Of a stretch of DNA of 10,924 nucleotides, positions 1 through 7,915 are shown piece after piece. Within the stretch, counting starts at the first letter, position 1, and every line of letters begins with the position of its first letter. The DNA is taken from the NCBI GenBank assembly GCA_024279075.1, contig JAJRRX010000400.1, positions 1-10,924 of the forward strand, read 5' to 3'. The notes under the pieces were generated by a model. It saw only the letters and a list, made by a program, of their open reading frames with translations, was not told where the DNA came from and searched no databases. Made by a program: the position numbers and the translations under genes. This stretch comes from Alphaproteobacteria bacterium. Its GTDB lineage: Bacteria > Pseudomonadota > Alphaproteobacteria > Rhodobacterales > Rhodobacteraceae.

Positions 1-243
1 CCCCGCCGGCACCACAACTTCCTTAACGATGTATTTAATAAAGTCAGCAAAGCTTTGCAGCAGCCCAAACATGCCCACCATATTTGGCCCTTTGCGCATT
101 TGCACAGCGGCCCAGATTTTGCGGTCAGCATACATGAGGAAGGCCAGCGCCACGAGGATCAGGACGATCACGAGCAAAGATTGCCCGAGGATCACCAGAA
201 ACGTGCCAAAGTAGAAGCCAAAAACGTCTGTCATAAACTCCAT
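1..243 (-). CDS. nuoH: NADH-quinone oxidoreductase subunit H, N-terminal 81 codons (3' end outside window)
   Basis: NuoH (ND1 homologue) is the complex I membrane subunit that lies at the quinone channel and joins the peripheral arm to the proton-pumping arm. The visible part starts at ATG 243 and runs off the window edge in frame. A hydrophobic first transmembrane helix spans about residues 9-36. It is followed by YADRKIWAAVQMRKGPN and GLLQSFADFIKYIVKE, the conserved cytoplasmic loop and ND1-type signature. A GGAG ribosome site at 251-254 lies 7 bases before ATG 243. A second in-frame ATG at 234 (MTDVFG) is a possible alternative start. The nuoG stop lies 4 bases upstream, so the two are co-transcribed. 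Only about a quarter of a typical NuoH is present, so nothing can be said about the rest. Confidence 0.97.
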   Translation of the reverse strand, partial: MEFMTDVFGFYFGTFLVILGQSLLVIVLILVALAFLMYADRKIWAAVQMRKGPNMVGMFGLLQSFADFIKYIVKEVVVPAG

Positions 244-247
244 AGGC

Positions 248-2257
248 CTACTCCGCCGCCATTTTCGCGCTCAAAGCGCTCTTGCTGACTTCTGCCATAA
301 TTCCGGAGGCGCGCGCAATCGGATTTGTCAGATAATAGTCAGAAATTGCATACTTTAGGATACCCTTGCCCAGAGGCTTAACCTCTGCCGCTTTCCAGTC
401 GTTCTCCGGCACGCTATCCAGCGCCGCAAGGTGCGAGTGCGCCTCAAACATCGCCTTGCGCAGGTCCGCAAGGCTGTTAAACGGCAGGTCCGCCCCCAAA
501 GCACTTGAAAGCGCCCTGATAATCGCCCAACCTTCGCGCGCCTCGCCGGGAGGGAACGCCGCCCGCTGCGCCAACTGTGGCCGCCCTTCGGTGTTGACAA
601 AGATCGCCGATTCCTCGGTGTAAGCAGCGGCAGGCAATATCACATCCGCCCGATGCGCGCCTCTGTCGCCGTGCGACCCCTGATAAATCACAAACGGCCC
701 TGCATCAATATCCAGCTCGTCCGCCCCGAGGTTATAGATCACCTCGGCCCCATCAAGCGCGTTAATCATCCCGCCCTCGGTAGCAAAGCCCACATCCATG
801 CCGCCCACGCGGGCAGCCGCCGTATGCAGCACCATGAACTTGGAATTGGTGTTTTCAACCAGCTTTTTGGCGGCCTCAAGCACCGCTTCCCCGTCCTTAT
901 CTGTGAGCGCGCCCTGCCCGATAATCACCACCGTGTTCATATCCTTAGCCGCGCCAATATCTTTGCCCGCCAGCATCTCCAGCGCCTCGCGGCCCTCGCC
1001 AATATGGGCATATTTATACGTTAAATCAACAGCTTCGCCCACAAGGCCCACTTGCGCGCCTCGTGCCCATGCCGCCCGAATACGGGCATTCAGCACCGGA
1101 GCCTCGTCGCGCGGATTGGTGCCAATTAGCTGGATCATCTGCGCAGTATCAAGGTCAGCAATCGTTGCGGTGCCAACATAGCCAGCCCTGTCCCCAATCG
1201 GCAAATATGCCCCGTCCACGCGGCACTCCACATTGCCACCCGCGCCGCCGATCAACGCTTTCAACGCATACATCGCCTCGGTGCTGGCCAGATCACCGGC
1301 AATCGCAGCCACTTTCTTGCCGTCAACCGCATCTACAATCGCCGCCATCGCCTCGTCCCAGCTTGCCTTTTTCAGCTTGCCGTTCACCCGCACATAGGGG
1401 GTGTCCAGCCGTTGCCGCGCGAGGCCATCCCAGATAAACCGGCCTTTGTCAGACAGCCACTCCTCGTTCACCGCGTCATGATTACGCGGCACAATCCGCT
1501 TCACTTCGCGGCCTTTAGTGTCCACCCGAATGTTGCTCCCCAGAGCATCCATCACGTCAATGGTTTCGGTTTTCCGCAGCTCCCAAGGCCGCGCCGTAAA
1601 GGCATAGGGCTTGGAGGTGAGTGCTCCAACAGGGCACAAATCAATGATATTGCCCTGCAAATTGCTGTCGAGCGTCGCGTTCAAATACGTGGTAATCTCC
1701 GCATCTTCCCCGCGCCCCGTCTGGCCCATGGTCATAATCCCCGCCACTTCCGAGGTAAACCGAACGCAGCGCGTGCAGGAAATACACCGTGTCATGGTCG
1801 TCGCCACCAGCGGCCCAAGGTCTAGGTCTGTCATCGAGCGCTTGGCCTCGCGGGTCCGCGAAAAGTCCACCCCGTAAGCCATGGCCTGATCCTGCAAATC
1901 GCACTCGCCGCCTTGGTCACAAATCGGGCAATCCAGCGGGTGGTTGAGCAGCAAAAACTCCATCACGCCTTCGCGCGCCTTCTTCACCATCGGCGATTTG
2001 GTTTTCACCACCGGCGGCTGCCCTTCCGGCCCGGGCCTAAGGTCCCGCACCTGCATCGCACAGCTTGCCGCTGGCTTGGGCGGGCCTCCCACGACCTCCA
2101 CCAAACACATCCGGCAGTTGCCCGCGATGCTCAGACGCTCATGGTAACAAAAGCGCGGAATTTCGATGCCCGCAACTTCCGCCGCTTGCAGAATGGTCAT
2201 CGCCCCATCCACTTCCACTTCATTGCCATCAATGACGATTTTTTTCAGGTCGCTCAT
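248..2257 (-). CDS. nuoG: NADH-quinone oxidoreductase subunit G (75 kDa Fe-S subunit)
   Basis: NuoG carries electrons from the NuoE/NuoF flavin site through Fe-S clusters towards NuoI/NuoB in the cytoplasmic arm. The product is 669 residues, the usual alphaproteobacterial length. An N-terminal ferredoxin-like domain has Cys37, Cys48, Cys51 and Cys66 for the 2Fe-2S cluster. His106, Cys110, Cys113 and Cys119 (HPLDCPICDQGGEC) form the His-ligated 4Fe-4S site. Cys158, Cys161, Cys164 and Cys208 (MTRCISCTRC ... DLCPVGAL) form the next 4Fe-4S site. The rest is the molybdopterin-oxidoreductase-like domain, catalytically inactive in this family. The extra N7 cluster motif of E. coli and Thermus NuoG is absent, as expected for the mitochondrial-type branch. 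The frame is open upstream to 2314, but ATG 2257 is chosen because GGAGG at 2268-2272 lies 10 bases before it and MSDLKKIVIDG is the expected N-terminus. The stop of the preceding ORF is 2 bases upstream. Confidence 0.97.
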   Translation of the reverse strand: MSDLKKIVIDGNEVEVDGAMTILQAAEVAGIEIPRFCYHERLSIAGNCRMCLVEVVGGPPKPAASCAMQVRDLRPGPEGQPPVVKTKSPMVKKAREGVMEFLLLNHPLDCPICDQGGECDLQDQAMAYGVDFSRTREAKRSMTDLDLGPLVATTMTRCISCTRCVRFTSEVAGIMTMGQTGRGEDAEITTYLNATLDSNLQGNIIDLCPVGALTSKPYAFTARPWELRKTETIDVMDALGSNIRVDTKGREVKRIVPRNHDAVNEEWLSDKGRFIWDGLARQRLDTPYVRVNGKLKKASWDEAMAAIVDAVDGKKVAAIAGDLASTEAMYALKALIGGAGGNVECRVDGAYLPIGDRAGYVGTATIADLDTAQMIQLIGTNPRDEAPVLNARIRAAWARGAQVGLVGEAVDLTYKYAHIGEGREALEMLAGKDIGAAKDMNTVVIIGQGALTDKDGEAVLEAAKKLVENTNSKFMVLHTAAARVGGMDVGFATEGGMINALDGAEVIYNLGADELDIDAGPFVIYQGSHGDRGAHRADVILPAAAYTEESAIFVNTEGRPQLAQRAAFPPGEAREGWAIIRALSSALGADLPFNSLADLRKAMFEAHSHLAALDSVPENDWKAAEVKPLGKGILKYAISDYYLTNPIARASGIMAEVSKSALSAKMAAE

Positions 2258-2259
2258 CT

Positions 2260-2646
2260 TTATATTGCCTCCAGCAATGCCGCATCTGGGTCGTTCTCTA
2301 CGATACAATCCCATACTATTCTAAAATCTAGCCAGCCTGTTGTGCTGTCTTTTTCGTCGCAATGTCCAATAATCCACGCGGGTGTTTTATCTTGTGTCAA
2401 AAGGTTTCGCCAATTAAAAATCGAAATTCCCATGGCAATAATTTTAACCCCGTCATCGTCTATCAAGCCGTTTAAACGCAAATATTTACGCACCAGCCGC
2501 ACATCGTGCATATAATCAACCCTGCAGGTTGGCTGCACGCCCAGTGCCTCTACTTGCGCACAAAAATCTTGCGCCGTGGCCTGCGCCTGTGCGCCGCCTG
2601 CTACGCCCAGTGGCAAAAGGGTTAATATGAGGATCAGGTGTTTCAT
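2260..2646 (-). CDS. small secreted four-cysteine protein between nuoF and nuoG, function unknown
   Basis: A 128-residue protein that I do not recognise. Residues 1-22 look like a Sec signal peptide (MKHLILILTLLPLGVAGG followed by AQA), with cleavage likely after AQA. The mature part has four cysteines (29, 41, 96, 114), enough for two disulfides in the periplasm. It has no membrane span after the signal and none of the paired-cysteine modules found between nuoD and nuoE. It starts 21 bases after the nuoF stop with only a weak ribosome site, and its TAA is 2 bases from nuoG, so it sits within the operon. Its base composition is unlike its neighbours: positions 2341-2460 have 49 G/C of 120 by hand count, against 43 of 60 for a nuoG stretch at 541-600. 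That may mean recent acquisition or relaxed constraint. The frame is intact over 128 codons. Confidence 0.72.
   Translation of the reverse strand: MKHLILILTLLPLGVAGGAQAQATAQDFCAQVEALGVQPTCRVDYMHDVRLVRKYLRLNGLIDDDGVKIIAMGISIFNWRNLLTQDKTPAWIIGHCDEKDSTTGWLDFRIVWDCIVENDPDAALLEAI
2268..2272 (-). promoter_or_regulatory. ribosome binding site deciding the nuoG start
   Basis: GGAGG on the minus strand, 10 bases before ATG 2257. It lies inside the last codons of the upstream small ORF (2260-2646), so translation of that ORF runs over the nuoG initiation region. The two genes are therefore likely to be coupled. The site argues against the longer in-frame start at 2314. Confidence 0.7.
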
Positions 2647-2667
2647 GTTATGGTCAGGGTTACTCGC

Positions 2668-3963
2668 TTACTCCGCCGCTACCGCGCTCACACGGCCCGT
2701 TTTCTGATATTTAATCCGGTCTTCGATTTCATTCCTGAAATGCCGCACGAGGCCTTGGATAGGCCATGCCGCGGCATCGCCCAGCGCGCAAATCGTGTGG
2801 CCTTCCACTTGCTTGGTCACGTCCAGCAACATGTCGATCTCTTCAAGCTCGGCCTCGCCTGTCACCAAACGGTCCATCACCCGCATCATCCAGCCGGTGC
2901 CTTCGCGGCACGGTGTGCATTGGCCGCAGCTTTCGTGCTTATAGAATTTGCTCAAGCGCCAAATAGCCTTTATCACATCGGTGCTTTGGTCCATCACAAT
3001 CACCGCCGCCGTGCCAAGCCCCGAGCGCTGCTCGCGCAGCCAGTCAAAATCCATGATCGCGTCATTACAAATATCCGCTGGCAAAAGCGGCACAGATGAG
3101 CCACCCGGGATAACCGCTTTCAGGTTTTTCCAGCCGCCGCGCACCCCGCCGCAATGCTTATCAAGCAGCTCCCGCAGCGGGATAGACATTTCCTCTTCCA
3201 CCACACAAGGGTTGACCACATGGCCCGAAATGCCAAAAAGTTTGGTGCCCGCATTGTTAGGCCGCCCCATGGAGGCAAACCACTCCGCCCCACGGCGCAA
3301 AATCGTTGGCACCACCGCAATGCTTTCCACGTTATTCACCGTGGTCGGCGCGCCGTAAAGTCCAACCCCCGCCGGAAATGGCGGCTTCATGCGCGGCATC
3401 CCCTTGCGGCCCTCAAGGCTCTCCAAAAGCGCGGTTTCCTCACCGCAAATATACGCCCCCGCGCCGTGCACGAGATAAAGGTCAAAATCCCAGCCCGAGC
3501 CCGCCGCGTTCTTCCCTAGAAAGCCCGCGTCATATGCCTCGTCAATCGCCCGTTGCAGCGCCTCTTTCTCACGGATAAACTCGCCACGGATATAGATATA
3601 GCCCGCATTCGCCCCCATGCCAAAGCCAGCAATCAGGCAGCCCTCCACCAGCGTGTGCGGGTCATGCCGCATAATCTCGCGGTCCTTACAGGTGCCGGGC
3701 TCTGATTCATCCGCATTCACCACCAAATAGCTTGGCCGCCCGTCAGATTCCTTCGGCATAAACGACCATTTCAAGCCTGTCGGAAAGCCCGCCCCGCCGC
3801 GCCCGCGCAGGCCCGAGGCCTTCACTTGCTCGACAATCCAGTCCCGCCCGTTTTTAATGTAATCACCGGTGCCATCCCACGCCCCGCGCGCCATAGCGCC
3901 CTTGATTGAGCGATCTTCCATCCCGTAAAGGTTGGTGAAAATCCGGTCCTGATCTTTGAGCAT
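2668..3963 (-). CDS. nuoF: NADH-quinone oxidoreductase subunit F (NADH/FMN-binding 51 kDa subunit)
   Basis: NuoF binds NADH and FMN and performs hydride transfer, the entry point of electrons into complex I. The product is 431 residues, the length usual for the alphaproteobacterial subunit. A glycine-rich nucleotide motif GLRGRGGAGFPTG lies at 51-63. VVNADESEPGTCKDRE at 81-96 and GAGAYICGEETAL at 167-179 are the FMN-binding segments. Cys346, Cys349, Cys352 (ESCGQCTPCREG) and Cys392 ligate the 4Fe-4S cluster N3. The frame is open to 3990, but ATG 3963 (MLKDQDRIFTNLYG) is chosen because GGAGAG at 3968-3973 precedes it closely and this is the family N-terminus. The preceding ORF stops 1 base upstream, so the two are probably translationally coupled. 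In this operon nuoE and nuoF, usually adjacent, are separated by two membrane-protein genes. Confidence 0.98.
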   Translation of the reverse strand: MLKDQDRIFTNLYGMEDRSIKGAMARGAWDGTGDYIKNGRDWIVEQVKASGLRGRGGAGFPTGLKWSFMPKESDGRPSYLVVNADESEPGTCKDREIMRHDPHTLVEGCLIAGFGMGANAGYIYIRGEFIREKEALQRAIDEAYDAGFLGKNAAGSGWDFDLYLVHGAGAYICGEETALLESLEGRKGMPRMKPPFPAGVGLYGAPTTVNNVESIAVVPTILRRGAEWFASMGRPNNAGTKLFGISGHVVNPCVVEEEMSIPLRELLDKHCGGVRGGWKNLKAVIPGGSSVPLLPADICNDAIMDFDWLREQRSGLGTAAVIVMDQSTDVIKAIWRLSKFYKHESCGQCTPCREGTGWMMRVMDRLVTGEAELEEIDMLLDVTKQVEGHTICALGDAAAWPIQGLVRHFRNEIEDRIKYQKTGRVSAVAAE

Positions 3964-3964
3964 C

Positions 3965-4183
3965 TTACTCTCCGTCTTGTTGGCGCGCACGCCAAACTCT
4001 AAACAATGTTATCATCGCAAAGGCAAAACCCGCCATTGCGATCAAATCAAACAAAAAAGCGTAGCGCACCGGAAGGCCCAGCTGCCCGCCCAGCCAAGAG
4101 CCGCCCATAAGCACCACAACCGAGGCCAGCATCACATAAGATGCCAGCTTGGTTTGCTTTTGTTCAGCCTTTTTACTGCTCAC
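3965..4183 (-). CDS. small two-span membrane protein, DUF5337-like
   Basis: A 72-residue protein with a charged N-terminus (about 12 residues rich in Lys, Glu and Gln), two hydrophobic segments at about 14-33 and 41-62, and a basic tail ending RVWRARQQDGE. The short Gly-rich turn WLGGQLGLP and the FDLIAMAGFAFA second helix resemble, from memory, the small DUF5337 proteins of Rhodobacterales that sit beside nuo genes. That assignment was not searched. The start is GTG 4183, supported by AGGA about 10 bases upstream in the coding strand. Its TAA is 1 base from the nuoF ATG, so its translation should feed nuoF. With both termini predicted on the cytoplasmic side it could be a small accessory or assembly factor for complex I. 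That role is inferred from position only. Confidence 0.8.
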   Translation of the reverse strand: MSSKKAEQKQTKLASYVMLASVVVLMGGSWLGGQLGLPVRYAFLFDLIAMAGFAFAMITLFRVWRARQQDGE

Positions 4184-4207
4184 GATGCGTTATCCTTTTG
4201 TGTTTGG

Positions 4208-4224
4208 CGGGGCTATGCGCCCCG
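4208..4224 (-). other. short GC-rich hairpin in the intercistronic gap
   Basis: Positions 4208-4213 (CGGGGC) and 4219-4224 (GCCCCG) are perfect 6-base inverted arms around a 5-base loop, in the 45-base gap between the helix-hairpin-helix gene stop (4229) and GTG 4183. In the direction of transcription it is not followed by a U run, so it is not a standard intrinsic terminator. It could act as an RNA-processing or stabilising element that tunes segment levels within the operon. Confidence 0.4.
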
Positions 4225-4228
4225 TCGT

Positions 4229-5038
4229 TTATTTTGCAAAATCTTTGGCTTGATCAACCCAGTTATCGCGGCTCACGCGGCCCTTGAAGCTCACCAAATG
4301 GTTATCTGCCCAATAAACCTCTTCCGTTGTCCAACTTGCGATCTGGTCAAAGTGGAACACCCCTGCGGCGTTCAGCTCTTTTTCCAACTTTGGCCCAATG
4401 CCTTTGATTTGCTTAAGGTCATCCGCCTTGCCGCCGCGCGCTTCGGTCAAAAGCTCTGGCTTGGCCTCGCCTTCGCCCACTTCGCCTTCATGCGCATGCT
4501 CATCTTCGGCTTTGGCATCGGCCTTTGCCTTGTCTGCTTTGGCTTTGGCGGCGCTTTTGGCTTTTGCCGCTGTGGCATCGGCTTTCGCTTTCTTGTCAGC
4601 TGCAGCCTTGGCTTTAACTGCCTTTGCATCGGCATCCACCTTGGCTTTGGCATCTTTAGCTGCCTTTGCCGCCGCGTCTGCCTTGGCTTTGGCATCTTCA
4701 GCGGCTTTTGCTGCCTCTGCATCCGCCTTGGCTTTGGCCGCCGCAGCCTCCGCTGCGCCATCATCCACGGCCGCTGTAGCCGGAGCCGCGCCACCCATTT
4801 CTGCGCGCGCCAAATCTACCGCGCGCATATCTACACCGCCACGGCCCACGGTGCGGGTTTTGCACATAAAAAACGCAATGATCAGCCCAATCAGCAGCGC
4901 CACCACAAAAATTACAATCGCCCCGGGCCAGAAATCCACGAAAACCAATGAGAGCCCGCCAATGATCAGCGCGACTATCAGCGCCCAGAGGCCGCCTGTC
5001 AAAATACACTCATTGTCTGTCGAATAGTGCTTACTCAT
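4229..5038 (-). CDS. membrane-anchored protein with Ala/Lys stalk and C-terminal NuoE-like helix-hairpin-helix domain
   Basis: A 269-residue protein in three parts. Residues 12-34 and 38-58 form a hydrophobic hairpin with two membrane spans, followed by the basic KTRTVGRGG, which predicts a cytoplasmic C-terminal part. Residues 95-178 are an Ala/Lys/Asp-rich low-complexity stretch, probably a long single alpha helix or stalk of TolA type. Residues 206-269 begin DDLKQIKGIGPKLEKELN and form a helix-hairpin-helix-like domain (COG3743-like, sometimes named a predicted 5' DNA nuclease). The same domain ends NuoE, encoded 37 bases upstream, with about 46 of 64 aligned residues identical by hand count. 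ATG 5038 has GGGAGAG at 5045-5051, 6 bases upstream. Known family annotations suggest DNA binding, but the operon context and the NuoE copy make a protein-protein or scaffold role in complex I more likely. Nothing nuclease-specific is visible. Confidence 0.85.
   Translation of the reverse strand: MSKHYSTDNECILTGGLWALIVALIIGGLSLVFVDFWPGAIVIFVVALLIGLIIAFFMCKTRTVGRGGVDMRAVDLARAEMGGAAPATAAVDDGAAEAAAAKAKADAEAAKAAEDAKAKADAAAKAAKDAKAKVDADAKAVKAKAAADKKAKADATAAKAKSAAKAKADKAKADAKAEDEHAHEGEVGEGEAKPELLTEARGGKADDLKQIKGIGPKLEKELNAAGVFHFDQIASWTTEEVYWADNHLVSFKGRVSRDNWVDQAKDFAK
4501..4760 (-). repeat. low-complexity Ala/Lys-coding degenerate tandem repeats
   Basis: The stalk-coding region is built from degenerate units of about 14-15 codons of the type DAKAKADAAAKAAK. 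On the plus strand CCTTGGCTTTGGCATCTT occurs at 4639-4656 and again at 4681-4698, and a 13-base partial copy starts at 4726, giving spacings of 42 and 45 bases. All visible spacings are multiples of three, so unit gain or loss would keep the reading frame. Confidence 0.7.
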
Positions 5039-5075
5039 GTTTTTCTCTCCCTATTGATGGCTCAAATACCCTCTT

Positions 5076-6143
5076 TTAAGTCGCCAGCTCTTTGGCTTGG
5101 CTTACCCAGTTATCTCGGCTGATCCGGCCTTTAAAGCCGTCGAGCAGGTTGTCATCCGCCCACGCCACTTCTTTGGCGCTCCAGCTTGCAATTTGGCTAA
5201 AGTGGTATACCCCAGCGCCATTGAGTTCCTTCTCCAGCTTTGGCCCCACACCCTTGATTTTTTTGAGGTCATCCGGCGCACCTTGGGGTGCGCTTAGCAT
5301 TTCTGGCTTGTCATCGTCGGAGTATTCAACAGCCGGAGCCTCTTCCGCCTTGGGCGCAGGCTTGGCTTTTGCCTTTGGTGCTGCCGCAGGCTTGGTTTCC
5401 GCTTTCGGTTTTGGGGCAGCGGCCCCCTCGGGCTGTTGCCCAACAGGCACAGGCGCTTTCCACAATGGCACCTCGGTGCCATCAATCCGTTTTACACTGT
5501 CACCAATGCTCACCGCCAGCCCGACAGAACCGTTATGCGCCTCGCCAGACCTATCCTTCAGCGTGGTCGCCCCGCCCAAAGGCTCCGCAGCGAAGCGGCC
5601 ATTTTGTGGCCCGGGGGTGGGCACCTTGCCCGCCGCAAATTCCTTCAACAGGCCGCGCAGGCTCTCCGCCGTTAGATCCTCGTAATAATCCTTGCCCACC
5701 TGCGCCATCGGTGCATTGGTGCAGGCCCCGAGGCACTCGACCTCTTCCCAGCTCAGCTTGCCATCCGCACTCGGCAAATAGGGCTTTTCGTTAATCTCCT
5801 CTTGGCACACCGCAATCAGGTCTTCTGATCCGCAGAGCATACAAGACGTAGTGCCGCAAATCTGGATATGCGCCACAGAGCCAACCGGCTTAAGCTGGAA
5901 CATAAAGTAGAACGTCGCCACCTCCAGCGCGCGAATATAGGCCATGCCCAGCATATCGGCGATGCCTTCAATCGCGGGCTTGCTCAGCCAGCCCTCTTGC
6001 TCCTGCGCTCGCCAGAGCAGCGGGATAATGGCCGAAGCCTGCCGCCCTTCAGGGTATTTTTTAATTTGCTCTTGGGCCCATGCCATATTGGCGTTGGTGA
6101 AAGCAAAGCTCTCGGGCTGGTCTGGGGTTAGACGGCGTAGCAT
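5076..6143 (-). CDS. nuoE: NADH-quinone oxidoreductase subunit E (24 kDa, 2Fe-2S) with C-terminal linker and helix-hairpin-helix extension
   Basis: NuoE is the thioredoxin-fold 2Fe-2S subunit (cluster N1a) that partners NuoF in the NADH module. Cys96, Cys101 (ICGTTSCMLCG), Cys137 and Cys141 (VECLGACTNAP) are the four cluster ligands. The catalytic-type domain ends near residue 180, where ordinary bacterial NuoE proteins stop at about 160-240. Here the protein continues to 355 residues: a variable segment, an Ala/Pro/Lys-rich linker at about 240-275, and a helix-hairpin-helix-like domain at 291-355 beginning DDLKKIKGVGPKLEKELN. That tail closely matches the C-terminus of the next gene. ATG 6143 (MLRRLTPDQ) is preferred over GTG 6152 because GGAG at 6155-6158 is only 2 bases from the GTG but 11 bases from the ATG. 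Start and stop overlap as TAATG with the upstream ten-module ORF, so nuoE translation may depend on termination there. Confidence 0.96.
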   Translation of the reverse strand: MLRRLTPDQPESFAFTNANMAWAQEQIKKYPEGRQASAIIPLLWRAQEQEGWLSKPAIEGIADMLGMAYIRALEVATFYFMFQLKPVGSVAHIQICGTTSCMLCGSEDLIAVCQEEINEKPYLPSADGKLSWEEVECLGACTNAPMAQVGKDYYEDLTAESLRGLLKEFAAGKVPTPGPQNGRFAAEPLGGATTLKDRSGEAHNGSVGLAVSIGDSVKRIDGTEVPLWKAPVPVGQQPEGAAAPKPKAETKPAAAPKAKAKPAPKAEEAPAVEYSDDDKPEMLSAPQGAPDDLKKIKGVGPKLEKELNGAGVYHFSQIASWSAKEVAWADDNLLDGFKGRISRDNWVSQAKELAT

Positions 6144-7915
6144 TAACGGCACATCTCCGCGCTAAGGGTTACAACATCACGGGTGGCGGGCAAACTAATG
6201 ACCCCCTCCGCTTCGAGCTCGCTGATCATGGCAAAAGCGGTGTTGGCATCCAGGCCATTCACCGGCAGCAGGCTGCCGAACTCAGCCGCCGTAATGCTGC
6301 AATTGTTTTGCTTGATCAGGTTAATAAAGGTCTCGCGCGGGGTTTTTGGCTCCACGCTAGCTGCCACACAAAGCGGCGCGCCCACTTGCAAGGTTTGCCC
6401 ACCGTCAGGGCTGGTCGCCTCTCCGCTGCTCATCATTTGCGTTAACATCTGCATAGAGCTGTTAAAATCCAAGCCCGCCGCTGAAATTAGCCCAGCGGCA
6501 TTGGCTTGCGTGATTTCACAGCCATTGGCCGCCAGCATCGCCAGCACAGCCGCGCGCGGGTCTGTGCTATCCACTGTGGTTTCATCCGGCGTTGTCGGGG
6601 AAACAGGCGTAGCAGGCTCCACGGGGGTTTGCACTTGCTCCACTGGTTGCGCGGTTCCGGCACATAATGTCGAATCAAGCGTTACCAGCGCACCGCCATT
6701 TGAAAGGCTGGCTTGGCCATCCGCCATCAAATCATCTACAATCCGGTAGGCTTGATCCATCCGCAGATCAACGCCTGCCAGCAGCCCAGCGGCCGCCGAC
6801 ACATCCATAGAGCAGTTATTCTGCGCCGCCACCGAAATAAACGCCCCAAGTGGCGTGCCGTCATTCACGGCCATCATCGGCGCGGCCGGCTCAACAGCTT
6901 CTGCCTCGGGAACACCCGTTTCAGCCGCCTCAGGCAAGACCGAATTTGACGGGTCGCAAATCGTAGGGTCCAGAATGAATTCGCCACCTGATGCTGACAC
7001 CGTGATCTGGCCATTGGTAATCAACGGCTCCATTCCAGCAAGGCTGTCCGAAGTTGAAAGGCCCAGTTGTGTAAACACATCATTGGCGCTCGTCACCGGA
7101 AGGGTGCAACCAATCGCATTAAACACCTGAATAACCTTCACAGACAGCTCGGACATGTCCACCTCTGCCGTTGCCGCCGAAGTTTCGGCACTTGAGGGCG
7201 TCTCAACTGGCGCTGCAGAGCAGGCCTCATCGAGGAACACAATGTCATAGCCGTTTCCGGTAACTTCGTCATTTGCATCCAAATAATCCAAAATTGGCAG
7301 GATGTTTTGCTGCGTAAATCCAGCACTGATCAATGAATCGCCAATCGGGCCAATTGCAAACATGTCAGTTGTAAGGCGGCAGCTATTAGCCAAGAAAATC
7401 TCGCGCAGAGACGCAACCTTGGTCATATCCACGCCTTGCTCCACAGGCGCGTCTTCCACTGGCACCGCCCCACCTGCCGCAATACAATAAGGCGCTGAGA
7501 GCACCATATTTTCAGCGTCCACCATGCTGGCAAACCCGTCTGAAAGCATCTTTTTGGCGATAAAGGTGGCAAAGCTGTGCTCAATCCCTGCCTCGGCAAG
7601 GTAGCTATCAGCCACCTCCATATTCAGCGTGCAGCCATTTTGCGCCATCACATCCACCAGCGCCGCCACGCGGCTCATGCCAAACATGCCCGAGCGGTCC
7701 AGCTCAGCGGCTGGCGTTTCAGCCGTGCTGGTAACCACTTCTGCCGGAATCGCGGTGCAGGCATCGCTATAAAACACGAGGTCCTCCCCGTCTTCGCCCA
7801 TTTCACCGTTGGATTCGAGGTAGCCAAATACTGGCTTGATGTTATCTTTGGTAAAGCCCGCAGGTGGCAAAAACGCATCCATTTGATCTTCGGTCAAGCG
7901 GCAGCTATTGGCCAA
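6143..7915 (-). pseudogene. downstream part of the ten-module secreted-protein gene, cut off from its start by an in-frame TAG
   Basis: An open frame of 590 codons in the same frame as the ORF ending at 7922. Only the TAG and the codons ATT TTC separate them. The first possible start is TTG 7915, which lies inside a module (NSCRLT), has no ribosome site and no signal peptide, so independent expression of a functional protein is unlikely. ATG 7882 is no better. It encodes the rest of module 4 and modules 5-10, each with one Cys pair: 5/53, 95/144, 179/232, 270/320, 368/418, 466/516 and 539/589 (numbered from 7915). Pro/Thr/Glu-rich linkers separate the later modules. There is no frameshift or second stop in 1.77 kb, so the interruption is recent, artefactual or suppressed. 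The TAA overlaps the nuoE ATG (TAATG). The function of the family is unknown to me; it is very probably periplasmic when made from the full gene. Confidence 0.7.

Noticed and set aside
2258..2314. Longer NuoG N-terminus from 2314
   Set aside because: The extra residues are not part of the family and would overlap the small ORF. GGAGG sits correctly before ATG 2257.
1913..2515. 200-codon plus-strand open frame across the start of nuoG and the small secreted ORF
   Set aside because: It is antisense to the well-supported NuoG Fe-S domain. No family features and an odd His-rich composition.
4501..4760. CRISPR-like or mobile repeat array
   Set aside because: The repeats are degenerate, coding and in frame, with an Ala/Lys-rich product. 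There are no unique spacers of even size.
3956..4951. 331-codon plus-strand open frame
   Set aside because: It is antisense to the DUF5337-like and Ala/Lys-stalk genes. Its Phe/Cys/Gly-rich low complexity is what the reverse of an Ala/Lys-rich coding region gives, and it has no recognisable domain.
7882..7915. TTG 7915 or ATG 7882 as a true start of a separate gene
   Set aside because: Both lie inside a module, have no convincing ribosome site and no signal peptide, and the match to the duplicate copy runs straight across the TAG.
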